Below, piece after piece: positions 51,489 through 60,307 of a stretch of 64,000 nt of DNA. Each line of letters opens with the position of its first letter. The first letter of the stretch is position 1. The notes beneath the pieces are model-generated. The model did not search any database and was not told where the DNA came from. It saw only the letters and a list, made by a program, of their open reading frames with translations. A program made the position numbers and the translations under genes. This DNA is from Malaciobacter mytili LMG 24559 (GTDB taxonomy: Bacteria > Campylobacterota > Campylobacteria > Campylobacterales > Arcobacteraceae): the NCBI RefSeq assembly GCF_003346775.1, contig NZ_CP031220.1, positions 106,446 through 170,445 of the forward strand. Direction: 5' to 3'.

Positions 51489-52058
51489 TCAAACTGCTTG
51501 TGCTTCTGCTAAGTCAGACCAATAGTCTAACTCTTTTTCTTGTTCTTCTTTAATCTCTTTTGATTGCCTAATAATATCTTTATCTGTAACCTCAAAAAAG
51601 TTTCCTCTGTATGTATTAAGGCAAATCGTAGTTGCATCTAATTCATATTCTAAATCAAATTTTTTACTACCAATATAATCCTTGTCACACTTGATTTTCT
51701 TTTCTTTTTCAGTAGTTTTGTTTATTGCATAAATATCCTCTACAAATACAGTTCTTGTTGCAATAATACAATTTTTATCTTCATCACTGTTAAACTTATC
51801 ATCATCCCAAAGATAACTATAATATTTGCCCTTTTCAAATGAAGTTGCTTCAACAATAGGATTTTCTCTTAAATAACACTCTTTACAAACTGGATGTTGT
51901 TCTTTGAAATATGGATTGTTTTGATTCCATGCTCCACGAACTTGAACATAGTTGTCTCCTCTTGATAACCTAATATATTTATCTCCTTTAGAGATAGGCT
52001 TATTGCAATCATAGCACTTGTATTCTTTTCTAGCTCTTGATAAATCCGATAAGCTCAT
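51489..52058 (-). CDS. Zinc-ribbon protein, small
   Basis: 189 residues from the ATG at 52058 with AAGGA upstream; a TTG at 52073 is also in frame. Zinc ribbon ARKEYKCYDCNKPISKGDKY then CKECY. It is the first gene of the operon that ends with the recombinases. No function assigned. Confidence 0.6.
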   Translation of the reverse strand: MSLSDLSRARKEYKCYDCNKPISKGDKYIRLSRGDNYVQVRGAWNQNNPYFKEQHPVCKECYLRENPIVEATSFEKGKYYSYLWDDDKFNSDEDKNCIIATRTVFVEDIYAINKTTEKEKKIKCDKDYIGSKKFDLEYELDATTICLNTYRGNFFEVTDKDIIRQSKEIKEEQEKELDYWSDLAEAQAV

Positions 52059-52071
52059 GTTAATCCTTGAC

Positions 52072-52133
52072 AATGTTTAATTACTGTATTATACACTTTT
52101 ATAAAAAGTATGTCAAGTACAGTAATTAACATT
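52072..52133 (-). promoter_or_regulatory. Consensus promoter framed by a 16-bp inverted repeat
   Basis: On the minus strand TTGACA (52116-52111), 17 bases, TATAAT (52093-52088). Arms AATGTTTAATTACTGTA (52072-52088) and TACAGTAATTAACATT (52118-52133) are inverted copies with one base inserted, and they flank the whole promoter. This is a strong candidate operator for the operon from 52058 to 44223. Confidence 0.8.
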
Positions 52134-52331
52134 ATATCTATTATTTAAAGGTCTTTATAAGTATTTTATGTAGCTATCAAAATAGTAAACATATAGATAA
52201 AATATTAATTTGTCAATATTAAATCTAAATAATTTAGAATTATTTAAAATTAGATTTTATACCATAAATATGTAGAAAAAGTTATTTATTTAATATATTT
52301 TTTAATGCTAATTTAGATATAATTAATTTGG

Positions 52332-52489
52332 TCTTTTTCAGTACCACCCCCGTTCACCTTTTTAAGGTATGGCTAAAACTGAATTTAATCAACAGTAATT
52401 GTCGCCTTATGGTTATATGACTTTTGCTGCTAACGAACGGAAGTAGGTTTAACTTAAAAGTCATTAATCCATATTAAGGAGATATACTT
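52332..52489 (+). ncRNA. Structured leader upstream of the 367-residue protein
   Basis: A relatively GC-rich leader of about 160 bases. CCGTTC (52349) pairs with GAACGG (52436); inside are ACCTT-TTT-AAGGT and GGC..ACTG/CAGT..GCC stems; GACTTTT can pair with AAAAGTC just before the AGGAG SD, which could expose or hide translation. The start of the transcript is inferred from a TATAAT-like box near 52317. Riboswitch, attenuator or a separate small RNA cannot be told apart. Confidence 0.4.
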
Positions 52490-53593
52490 ATGGAAAAAGA
52501 ACAAACAGAACAATTTAATGAATTTGAAAGAAGATTCAAAATCCCACTAACTTTAGAAAAATTTAAATTAATTTCAAAAAGAAATTATGAAAATGGTTCT
52601 TTCAAAAAACTAGGTCACGCAAGAGAAGATTTTGCTAAAGAATTGGGGTTTGATTGTTATAGAGCGTACACTAAAAAATTTCATTCTTATTGGAATAAAC
52701 TATCTAAAAATGTATTTAACCTAATTGAAGAACATAAAAAATTAAAAAATCCTATTCCACTTTTAATTATTGTAAGTACTGATAAGGATTATATCCAAAT
52801 GTTAAAAAAAGAATATGAAATAGATTTTAATTATTTTAATGAGTTTTCTAAAAATGAACTTTTCTTAAATGGTAGAAGTTTCTCAAAAATTAATATATTT
52901 GATATATTTACAGAAATTGAGTTTGAAAGAGATCTTGATGAAGTAATAAAAGTAAATGCAAATATAACTCATTTAGATGAAAATGGCGAATTTTCTATAT
53001 TGGAGTGTGAAAAAATAATTAATAGAGCTATTAACTATGCCTATGAAATTGGCGATAAAGATGAATGTACTGATAAACATATTGCTTATGTATTATCTTC
53101 ATTATATTTAGGTGGAAGTCCTTTACAAGCAATTGATTATGATATCCCTAATCCTAATTTGGAATTTGATTCAAAAGAAATAATTAAACTTTATAAACTT
53201 TGGGATAAGGTAGAAGAAATTATGCCAAAAATCCCTAAATCAGTTTTTAAAGAAATTATTTCTAAAAATGAATATGCTTATTATTTTGATGATTTTATCA
53301 TTAATAAAACACGAGATTTAATAGATATGGATTCAAGTTCTGATAAAATTGATAATGATAAAAAAATATTAGATACCATTACAGATATTATAAAAAAATC
53401 AGGAACTACAAAAAACATAAAAGTAAATATCAATAATCTATTGCCAAAAAGAAGAATTAATCAAAATGAAATATATAAAAGTTTAAATGAATTAAAAGAA
53501 AAAAGAATTATCAGTTCTATTAATGAAAATAATGATAAAATTTCAGTAATTATTGATAAAAATAAAGATTTTTTAAAAAAAATTGTAGAGTAA
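52490..53593 (+). CDS. Hypothetical protein with glyoxalase-like N-terminal motif
   Basis: 367 residues. LGHAREDFAKELGFDCYRAY (about 42-61) resembles the short motif (..A..LA..LGF.s...L) at the N-terminus of plasmid glyoxalase-superfamily proteins, and also occurs in the convergent gene at 54990. A central domain and a C-terminal winged-helix-like region (about 300-367) follow. AAGGAG precedes the ATG, after a long structured leader. Function unknown. Confidence 0.5.
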   Translation: MEKEQTEQFNEFERRFKIPLTLEKFKLISKRNYENGSFKKLGHAREDFAKELGFDCYRAYTKKFHSYWNKLSKNVFNLIEEHKKLKNPIPLLIIVSTDKDYIQMLKKEYEIDFNYFNEFSKNELFLNGRSFSKINIFDIFTEIEFERDLDEVIKVNANITHLDENGEFSILECEKIINRAINYAYEIGDKDECTDKHIAYVLSSLYLGGSPLQAIDYDIPNPNLEFDSKEIIKLYKLWDKVEEIMPKIPKSVFKEIISKNEYAYYFDDFIINKTRDLIDMDSSSDKIDNDKKILDTITDIIKKSGTTKNIKVNINNLLPKRRINQNEIYKSLNELKEKRIISSINENNDKISVIIDKNKDFLKKIVE

Positions 53594-53612
53594 AGACAAG
53601 AAATTGTCTAAA
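53594..53612. terminator. Small hairpin between convergent genes
   Basis: AGACAA and TTGTCT around GAAA, immediately after the stop of the plus-strand gene; a short stem with a T-poor tail, so a weak terminator at best. Confidence 0.4.
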
Positions 53613-53646
53613 CTCTCTCTATAGTATTAATTAAGGATTGAAAAAT

Positions 53647-54990
53647 TTAAACTTTTAACTCATTTGCTGTTTGTATTGATTTCAATACTGTTAAACCAAC
53701 AGATGAATAATTAGTTAAGCTACTACTATCCAAATCCTCAATACTTTGGGTAGCAAAAAAAGTTCCTTTTGGAACAATCATTAAATCACTAGTAGATACA
53801 TCACTTAATTCAAAAATTTCATTTAAATCATTTTCATTATAAATATAGTAGTTATTTGAAATAGGACTTTTCTCAACTCTATAATAGTTTCCATTTTTAA
53901 AGAGCTTATCTTCATCTTTGATGATGTTCCCATTACAATCTTTATACTCTGTTTCTTCTCTTATATCAACAGTCTTTAAATTTAATCTTGGATTATTACG
54001 GAGTTCATTCTGTAATTTATGCAATTCTAAATTTGGGATTGAATGCATCTCTTCAAGCCAATAAGAGATAGGCACTTTTTTATAATCTTCATGACTTGAA
54101 AATTCTTTTTCTTTAATATTCTTTTCTATTTTTTTATAATCATTCTCTTTTAATTCTTTAATAGCTCTATCTAATTCTTTGAATAGCCAATGCTTTTCAT
54201 TTTTTTTACTATCAATTATGTACCATTCATCAAGTTCTTTAAACCATTCTAAAAGAATATTCCATACTTCAAAATACAATAAAGGCTTAGGTTCTTCATC
54301 TTCATCCCATTCAATAGATGGATCAAAAACTTCAATTTTCCAATTACCTTCTTCATCAAAATATTTATTTACTCTTTCTTGGATATTTGAAAGAACTGAA
54401 ATATGATTATCCCCGCTTCCAAATGGAAAACATTCATAATCATCTAAAAAGAATTTAAGCTGCATTGTTTTATCTAATCCCATTGTTCCTTCAATAGTTG
54501 AAATTGCATCTGCATTTGGTGCAAACAAACCATAATAACCACTAAATCTATAGTTCTCAATAAACAAAGGATATTTCTCTGCAACTTTTTCATAAACACC
54601 TAAGAAATTGTTTTGTTTTGACTTATCAAGTGATTCAATCAAATAAAATGGAATTTTACTAAATGATGAAGTTTCATAATTAGACCATTTATCATTTACA
54701 TAGCAATACCCAAATCCTTCTTGAAAAAGTTCATCTTTATAACTCTTAGACATTTTTTCATTAATTAATCTCATTAAACTATTAATATCAACTAAACCTG
54801 GTATTGTTTTTACAAAAGATTTTTCTAATTCAAAAATAGAGTTATATCCTAACCATGTAGCTAGTAATTGTCTTGATTTTTCTAATGGTAACTTGTTATT
54901 CCAATTCTTGCTAATATATTTAGCTAACTTATTAAAATTTTCAGGGTAGTCTTTGTGTGTAAGAAGTACTCTTTTCATTGTTTTCTCCAA
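53647..54990 (-). CDS. Hypothetical protein with the same N-terminal motif
   Basis: 447 residues. LPLEKSRQLLATWLGYNSIF (about 35-54) matches the motif in the convergent 367-residue protein. The remainder is acidic and rich in aromatic residues, with no recognised domain. It has its own promoter and a structured leader of about 160 bases. The first Met or the fifth (MKRVLL) may be the start. Confidence 0.5.
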   Translation of the reverse strand: MEKTMKRVLLTHKDYPENFNKLAKYISKNWNNKLPLEKSRQLLATWLGYNSIFELEKSFVKTIPGLVDINSLMRLINEKMSKSYKDELFQEGFGYCYVNDKWSNYETSSFSKIPFYLIESLDKSKQNNFLGVYEKVAEKYPLFIENYRFSGYYGLFAPNADAISTIEGTMGLDKTMQLKFFLDDYECFPFGSGDNHISVLSNIQERVNKYFDEEGNWKIEVFDPSIEWDEDEEPKPLLYFEVWNILLEWFKELDEWYIIDSKKNEKHWLFKELDRAIKELKENDYKKIEKNIKEKEFSSHEDYKKVPISYWLEEMHSIPNLELHKLQNELRNNPRLNLKTVDIREETEYKDCNGNIIKDEDKLFKNGNYYRVEKSPISNNYYIYNENDLNEIFELSDVSTSDLMIVPKGTFFATQSIEDLDSSSLTNYSSVGLTVLKSIQTANELKV

Positions 54991-55155
54991 TTGTTATATT
55001 TATTTTCAAACTATTAAGTAGTTGCTAGTCTCACCACATTGTTCTTTTTAAATATATAAGAAGTTTCAATGTGAGTATTATTTAGTTTTTTGTTTAATAA
55101 TGAGTGTCCATCAACTTTGCCATTGACTAGGGCAAGACTTCATAACGCCTTTGAG
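54991..55155 (-). ncRNA. Structured leader upstream of the 447-residue protein
   Basis: On the minus strand TTGCC/GGCAA, CTAGTC with distal GACTAG, and CTCACATTG with CAATGTGGTGAG can pair, giving a multi-branched fold of about 150 bases between promoter and start codon. The three complementary pairs are seen in the sequence; a riboswitch or attenuator role is inferred. Confidence 0.4.
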
Positions 55156-55159
55156 TAAA

Positions 55160-55188
55160 AGTATAATAAAAAAATAAATATAAGTCAA
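55160..55188 (-). promoter_or_regulatory. Promoter of the 447-residue protein gene
   Basis: On the minus strand TTGACT (55188-55183), 17 bases, TATACT (55165-55160). This fits a transcript starting near 55152 and the structured leader that follows. Confidence 0.7.
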
Positions 55189-55240
55189 GTAAAAAGCCGA
55201 ATACCATCTTTTAAAGAGTTTAAAATATTTTATTAATTTT

Positions 55241-55860
55241 TTAATGCTTGTTATTAAATAAAATATAAACAAATCGTTCTTTGTTACCCTTTCCTAAAAC
55301 ATATATTTGCATATACTTTTTTTGTTCCATTGTTTTGAAAGAGATATCTTCATGTTTTATATGCTGCATTTCTTCTGCTCTTAGTCCACCGAAACAAAAG
55401 AACTTGTGAATAAGCTTTCTTAAAAAAGGATTGGGATGATTTGTTTTATAGTTTTTTATCTCTCCAATAAACTTTGCAAAAACATCAGGTTCTAAAAAGT
55501 TATTTGTTCTTTCTTGCATAAGCGTTTATATAATTAGTATCTATCTTCTTGAGACTAAGATTTTTTTTATCACTTATAACACATTCGTAAAAAGATAACT
55601 ATAATTTCTTAACCCCATACCCAATGCAACCTTGTTAGCATTAGCCTTAAGTTCTATATCTGTATTTGAATTAATAAAAATTAAATCATAATATTTTTCT
55701 CTATCGAAGTACTTAGTATCCTTATTTACTTTATCTTTATCAGGAGTATAGCCTCTATTAAGTTTTAATGAATAGATTTTTTGCTAAATGATTTTTAATC
55801 CAAAATAAAAAACTTTTGATTTATCGTTAAATTGTTCTAATTCTGCTTTTTTCATTTTAG
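55241..55860 (-). pseudogene. Decayed XerH-like tyrosine recombinase
   Basis: Reading leftward across three frames gives one integrase-like chain: KKAELEQFNDKSKVFYF, a frameshift near 55795, YSLKLNRGYTPDKDKVNKD and KVALGMGLRNYSYLFTN, a frameshift near 55585, then KKNLSLKKIDTNYI, and finally NNFLEPDVFAKFIGEIKN to CFGGLRAEEMQHIKHEDI with the first catalytic Arg. The chain stops at 55241 before the HxxR and Tyr motifs. At least three lesions plus a truncation make it non-functional. Its ATG overlaps the end of the next gene upstream. Confidence 0.65.
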
Positions 55861-56604
55861 CTCTAATATTTTATTTAATCTTTTTAACTCATTATTTATA
55901 CTTGCAAGTTTTTTTTCTTTATAATTTGAGATTTCATATATCTTTTCCCACTTGTGAAACCTGGTATCAATTCTATTTAATTCAATATCTAATCTTTTGA
56001 TAGAAACAGGTGTATATGGTATTGATATTAAATATCTACTTTCAACAATATATTTATCTTTTTGTTTTTTAACCAAAATATCATCTATACTGCAAGGAAT
56101 ATAATGTGAAAGCCATTTTTTAAAGTTCTGTACTGTTTTAAAAGAAAAATTTCTATATTTAATTGGATCATATTCAGTTATTATATTATTGAACTTTATA
56201 TACTCTCTTTCTTCTATCTCAAAGCCATTATCAATCATAAGCTTAAGCAGTTTACCCATATCAAAAAAAGTTTGTTTTCTATCTTGTATGAAGAATGTTA
56301 GCTCTTTAATCAAGCATTGATCTACTAATTTTTTAAAAAGTGTTTTTTTGTTTTTTATGGAAAATATATATCTATAAAGCAATTCATTATAAACTTGACC
56401 TTTAAGCTGCTGAAAAAAATATATAGATTCCTCTTCGTGACAATAAAATAAATCATTTTCAATTGTTAATTTATCAATATTTGTTCTTACAATTGATTCC
56501 TTAACTCTTTCTATTAGATTGTCTAAACCCATATAACATTCACCCATAGAAGTATTATGGTCAATGCTGTTTATCATTTCTTGTAGTTGTTTTATTATAT
56601 CCAT
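55852..56604 (-). CDS. Hypothetical protein
   Basis: 250 residues, helical, basic, no membrane segment; several Cys. It follows the TPR-like gene by one base, so the two are coupled and may act together. No family recognised. Confidence 0.55.
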   Translation of the reverse strand: MDIIKQLQEMINSIDHNTSMGECYMGLDNLIERVKESIVRTNIDKLTIENDLFYCHEEESIYFFQQLKGQVYNELLYRYIFSIKNKKTLFKKLVDQCLIKELTFFIQDRKQTFFDMGKLLKLMIDNGFEIEEREYIKFNNIITEYDPIKYRNFSFKTVQNFKKWLSHYIPCSIDDILVKKQKDKYIVESRYLISIPYTPVSIKRLDIELNRIDTRFHKWEKIYEISNYKEKKLASINNELKRLNKILELK

Positions 56605-56605
56605 A

Positions 56606-57163
56606 CTATCTAACTTTATTTGTACAATATGATTTCATCCATCCAAAACCTTTTGTTTTAAGATGTTTTTTCATATTTTCTTTGAACCATTTTTCAATAT
56701 TTTGGTCTTGTTCATTCCAAAGTTGATTTGTATATTCATAACCTTCTAAAATCCCACAAACTGCATATCTTGCACCTATATTGTCGTCAGGATGCATCCT
56801 GAGAAGTTTTTTAAAGATTTTAAGTGCTTCAACCTTATTTTCAAAAAACCATAAAGTATCTGCATAATTATATAGAAGTCTAAAGATATGCCGATTATTT
56901 AATTCATAATAATCAAGAGTTGAAGGGAGTTTGTAATTAAATTCATGTTTCATTAAGCAGTTATAACCCTCTAAGATAATTATGTAAGCTTCTTTATTCA
57001 TTCTCAATTCAAAATAAATATCTTTTAATGATATATAAGCATCATAAAAGGTGTTATTTAATGATATGAGATTTTTTAGATACGAAATCTTTTTATCATC
57101 TGTGTAAGCTTCATTTTCATCCAAGTACACCCAATATTTTTCTTGTACATCATCTTCTATCAT
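56606..57163 (-). CDS. TPR-like protein
   Basis: 185 residues. A repeat-like helical arrangement: LLYNYADTLWFFENKVEALK then IFKKLLRMHPDDNIGARYAV resembles a tetratricopeptide pair, with the HPDDNxGxRY end seen in ST7/TPR families. Probably a protein-interaction protein. AGAGG precedes the ATG. Confidence 0.6.
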   Translation of the reverse strand: MIEDDVQEKYWVYLDENEAYTDDKKISYLKNLISLNNTFYDAYISLKDIYFELRMNKEAYIIILEGYNCLMKHEFNYKLPSTLDYYELNNRHIFRLLYNYADTLWFFENKVEALKIFKKLLRMHPDDNIGARYAVCGILEGYEYTNQLWNEQDQNIEKWFKENMKKHLKTKGFGWMKSYCTNKVR

Positions 57164-57175
57164 AAAACAACCTCT

Positions 57176-57223
57176 TTATAATTTTAGTTTAATTTTAGCT
57201 AACTTATCTTGAATAAGTTGCAT
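57176..57223 (-). CDS. Very short ORF divergent from regulator D
   Basis: 15 codons (MQLIQDKLAKIKLKL) with AAAAGG SD. It begins like the short ORFs of modules A and C (MQLV...) and lies in the same divergent position before the regulator at 57307. Probably a truncated member of that family; coding status uncertain. Confidence 0.3.
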   Translation of the reverse strand: MQLIQDKLAKIKLKL

Positions 57224-57306
57224 TTTTATCCTTTTATTTTATTTATGGTAAAATAGTGTATTATACACAATATGAATATAATAAAATGCTTATACAAAGG
57301 AATTTT

Positions 57307-58053
57307 ATGAAAGAAATTGCAATTAGTGTCTCAGAACTTATTGAAAAAATAAAATTTTTAAAAAAATTAAGAACAGATAAAGATCTAGCTACTTACTTAG
57401 AAATAGCTCCAAATGCACTTAATAATCTTAAAAGAAGAAATTCAGTTGGTGCTTTTCTTGAAAAATTAATTATTTCAACTCAAAATAAAGATAGTAATAT
57501 TAGTTTTGACTTTTTACTTAATCCTGCCACAATTAATTTATTTACATTAGATGAAAAATATTTTAAAGCTAAAAAAATATCATTAGAAAATTCTAACGAA
57601 AGAGAATTACAAAGTATACTTGATAAGTTTTTATCTGAGGAATTAACTCTAAAAAAAATAAAAGTTAAAATTCAAAGAAAGAAAAATATAGAATTCTTAG
57701 AAAAGCTAAGAGAACTTGCAAATGGGGATTCTGAAAGAATGATAATTCTATTTTATGCAATTTTGCTTGATTTAGAAAAAAACAAACTTTTAATTACTAA
57801 TGATAATTTAAATATTAAATTTTCTGAAATAATAGAGAAACATAATTTTTCTTATTTTGATACATTAAAATTTGGAATAATTTTCACAAAAAAAGATTTA
57901 TCGAATTTAAAAAATTGGATAGAAAAAGAACTTGACAGTGTATCTATTATTGAGATTTTATCAAGCTTACCTACATTAAAAGAATTGATTAAAAATGAAT
58001 TAGGTCCAATTAATAAAAGAGCAATATCAGCCGTAGAGAAATTATTTTTATAA
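57307..58053 (+). CDS. CI-like regulator, module D
   Basis: 248 residues from the ATG at 57307 (AAAGGAA upstream; open to 57256). The N-terminal domain (ISVSELIEKIKFLKKL, DKDLATYLEIAPNALNNLK) resembles the phage CI-repressor helix-turn-helix family, not XRE. From residue about 87 (KAKKISLEN) to the end it equals the C-terminal domain of regulator B except one residue. Ends in the terminator hairpin. Confidence 0.75.
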   Translation: MKEIAISVSELIEKIKFLKKLRTDKDLATYLEIAPNALNNLKRRNSVGAFLEKLIISTQNKDSNISFDFLLNPATINLFTLDEKYFKAKKISLENSNERELQSILDKFLSEELTLKKIKVKIQRKKNIEFLEKLRELANGDSERMIILFYAILLDLEKNKLLITNDNLNIKFSEIIEKHNFSYFDTLKFGIIFTKKDLSNLKNWIEKELDSVSIIEILSSLPTLKELIKNELGPINKRAISAVEKLFL

Positions 58054-58065
58054 TTTCTCTACTTT
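57565..58065 (+). repeat. 501-base near-identical repeat (regulator C-terminal domain), copy 2
   Basis: Counterpart of 34634-35134, in inverted orientation relative to it. Recombination between the two copies would invert the 22 kb between them. Confidence 0.85.
58033..58062 (+). terminator. Hairpin terminator, copy 2
   Basis: GTAGAGAAATTAT and ATAATTTCTCTAC, 13-bp stem across the stop of regulator D; identical to the hairpin at 34637. Confidence 0.65.
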
Positions 58066-58249
58066 ATATTTTTATTTTAACTCGATATAAATACTGTAAA
58101 TGATAATGTGGATGAGGTTAATAAATTATTACTTTTATGAGAAAAATTTGAAAATTACTAAAATGAGAAAAAACATTCTTTATTCTTTAATATTTTTCAC
58201 TTACTAAATTGGATAAAATACTTAAAATAACTAATTTAGCAGGTAAGAA

Positions 58250-59227
58250 ATGAAAACCAAATATATATATAATAAAATTACTATTCCTGAACAAAAAGAA
58301 CTATATAGGCATAAAAATATATTAATAGAATTAGGTCTTATTTTTGATAATATGAAAAGAGACTATAGCAATAATGAAGAAATCTCAAATGAAGCTTTAG
58401 AAGAAATTATATGGATTTGTAAAAAAAATAACTTTAACTATGAAGTAAAAGAGATTGAAATTACAGATAAAGATATAATTTTTCAGAACTTATATACTCT
58501 AATATCTATAGATAATAATACTTTTTTTATAGAAAATAAAAAACAAAAGAAAAAAGTACTTAGTATTTTGATAAATGAAGAGGTAGGAATAGATAGAATA
58601 AATATTATAGATATACAAAAAGGTAAACTACTTACAATAAATAAAAAATTTGAAAATAAATTAAATAGACTTATTGAAATCACAAATATATTAATTGAAA
58701 AAAGAAATTCATTAGAATCTGATATAGATATTGATAATTTAATATATGTACTATCTTTATTATCAGAAAAATATGATAAAGATAATAGATTAAGTGCAAA
58801 ATTAAATAAATTTAAAAATACTTTTATTAGTAAAATACTTAAAGATAGTCCAAATAAATTCTTATGCAATTGTGTTCCTGGATTTAATCCAGAAATTTCT
58901 TTTTATCTAAGAGATAAAAGAATTATAAACGATTTAACAAACAATCCAATTGATTTTAAACAGGAAACAAAAATTTGGGAGTACTTATATAAACAAGAAA
59001 ATAGAAAATATATTGGAGTAAAGAAAGAACCAACTTTAAATGATTTATTTTATATGAAAAAAATTAAAGTTTTAATAAATAATTTTGAAACAAAATATGC
59101 TATTAATAAAATAGAACAAGTACATAATAAATTAAAAATTCATGTTTTTGACGGGAAGAATACATTTCCAATAAACCAATTATTTTCAAAAGAAGAACTT
59201 TTTAATAAAGTAAAAGAAGCAAGATAA
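58250..59227 (+). CDS. Hypothetical protein near the replication region
   Basis: 325 residues, Lys/Ile/Asn-rich, soluble, helical, with two Cys (FLCNCVPGF). GGTAAGAA precedes the ATG. No family recognised. It lies between regulator D and the candidate parS copy. Confidence 0.55.
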   Translation: MKTKYIYNKITIPEQKELYRHKNILIELGLIFDNMKRDYSNNEEISNEALEEIIWICKKNNFNYEVKEIEITDKDIIFQNLYTLISIDNNTFFIENKKQKKKVLSILINEEVGIDRINIIDIQKGKLLTINKKFENKLNRLIEITNILIEKRNSLESDIDIDNLIYVLSLLSEKYDKDNRLSAKLNKFKNTFISKILKDSPNKFLCNCVPGFNPEISFYLRDKRIINDLTNNPIDFKQETKIWEYLYKQENRKYIGVKKEPTLNDLFYMKKIKVLINNFETKYAINKIEQVHNKLKIHVFDGKNTFPINQLFSKEELFNKVKEAR

Positions 59228-59368
59228 AACTAAAATTTTTATTATTTCCCTCCCCCCTATTCCACGAATTTTTCATAAAAGTTCCAAGTATTTTAATTTC
59301 CTCTAGCAATAACACTATCTTTTTTATGAGTATCAATAAAAGCAGAAAGTAATATTATATCAATAACT

Positions 59369-59389
59369 ATTGTCCCATTTTGGGACAAT
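59369..59389. promoter_or_regulatory. Candidate parS site, copy 2
   Basis: ATTGTCCCA-N3-TGGGACAAT, a perfect 9-bp inverted repeat whose inner eight bases per arm equal the copy at 19190. It is intergenic, 700 bases before the iterons. Sharing between the parB end and the replication region favours ParB binding. Confidence 0.55.
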
Positions 59390-59453
59390 GATTATTTATA
59401 TTTCAATCTGTAAGATTTTTAATAAATAAATTATATTAAAGTATAATATAAAA

Positions 59454-59777
59454 ATGAATAAGTATTTGGATTATAATGACATATTGTTGATTGAAAAATA
59501 TAGTATTGAAAAATGTATTGATATTCTTTTAAATGTGAAGAATCATAAAGATACAGATTATTATAAAGGAAAATATAAAGGTTTTTTATATTTAAAAAAA
59601 CTTATCATTTATATAAAGAATAAAAAAATTAATTTAAAGCATTATAATCTTTATGATATATTAAAAACACAAAAAAATAATATAAGATATACATATTATT
59701 ATAATCAAAGTTTTTTAGATGGTATATGTGCTGCGTTGTATGAAAGTATGAATTTTTTATCTGAAATGAATCAATAA
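59454..59777 (+). CDS. Hypothetical protein
   Basis: 107 residues, Tyr- and Lys-rich, helical, soluble. No good SD (TATAATATAAAA). It is the last gene before the origin region. No family recognised. Confidence 0.45.
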   Translation: MNKYLDYNDILLIEKYSIEKCIDILLNVKNHKDTDYYKGKYKGFLYLKKLIIYIKNKKINLKHYNLYDILKTQKNNIRYTYYYNQSFLDGICAALYESMNFLSEMNQ

Positions 59778-59926
59778 CTAAAATTTTATTAAAATTAATT
59801 TTTACTAGTATTTACCAAATAAAGAAGATAATGAATTTTTTGATTTAAATTCTTTTTTTGTTTTTTAAGATTTTTACTTGTTTCAAAACAATTTACGAAA
59901 TTAAATAAATATGTATTTAAATTAAC

Positions 59927-60229
59927 TTTGTTGTGACAAGTGTTGTTATTGATTTAATTTTTTTATTATTACTATTATTACAAAATATAACAATTTATTA
60001 CTATTATACTATATGTAATCTATATCTAGAAACCAACAAATGGGAATTTGTCTAGCCTTGTTGTGACAAGTGTTGTAGTTTTCTGAGACAAGTATTGTAG
60101 TTTGTTGTGACAAGTGTTGTAGTTTTCTGAGACAAGTATTGAAGTTTGTTGTGACAAGTATTGAAGTTTGTTGTGACAAGTGTTGTTATAAATGGGATAT
60201 TTTAGTTTTTGTTGTGACAAGTATTGTTA
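59927..60229 (+). repeat. 22-bp iterons, family 1 (origin region)
   Basis: Six contiguous 22-base repeats fill 60057-60188, with outlying copies at 59927-59948 and 60208-60229. The unit reads TTTGTTGTGACAAGTGTT then GTAG. A variant starting TTTTCTGAGACAAGTATT takes the place of the standard unit at 60079 and 60123. The 22-base period is two helical turns. There are no spacers, so it is not a CRISPR array. Tandem iterons beside a rep gene mark the replication origin. Confidence 0.85.
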
Positions 60230-60307
60230 TAAATAAGTATTTAAAAAGAAAAATTTAATAATCTTCAAATAAAAAGTCTCAAAAATGTACATTTTTAACA
60301 AAAATAC

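Noticed and set aside
52345..52445. tRNA-like cloverleaf
   Set aside because: The closing stem is too distant, no TTC-loop or anticodon arm of normal geometry; better read as an mRNA leader.
58483..58869. 128-codon minus-strand frame
   Set aside because: Antisense of the 325-residue protein gene; hydrophobic composition is the usual complement of Lys/Asn-rich coding sequence.
60057..60188. Tandem 22-base repeats resembling a CRISPR array
   Set aside because: The repeats are contiguous with no spacers, there are no cas genes, and they lie upstream of a Rep_3 gene: iterons.
60026..60220. 64-codon minus-strand frame with repetitive peptide
   Set aside because: It is only the translation of the iterons; no SD and periodic composition.
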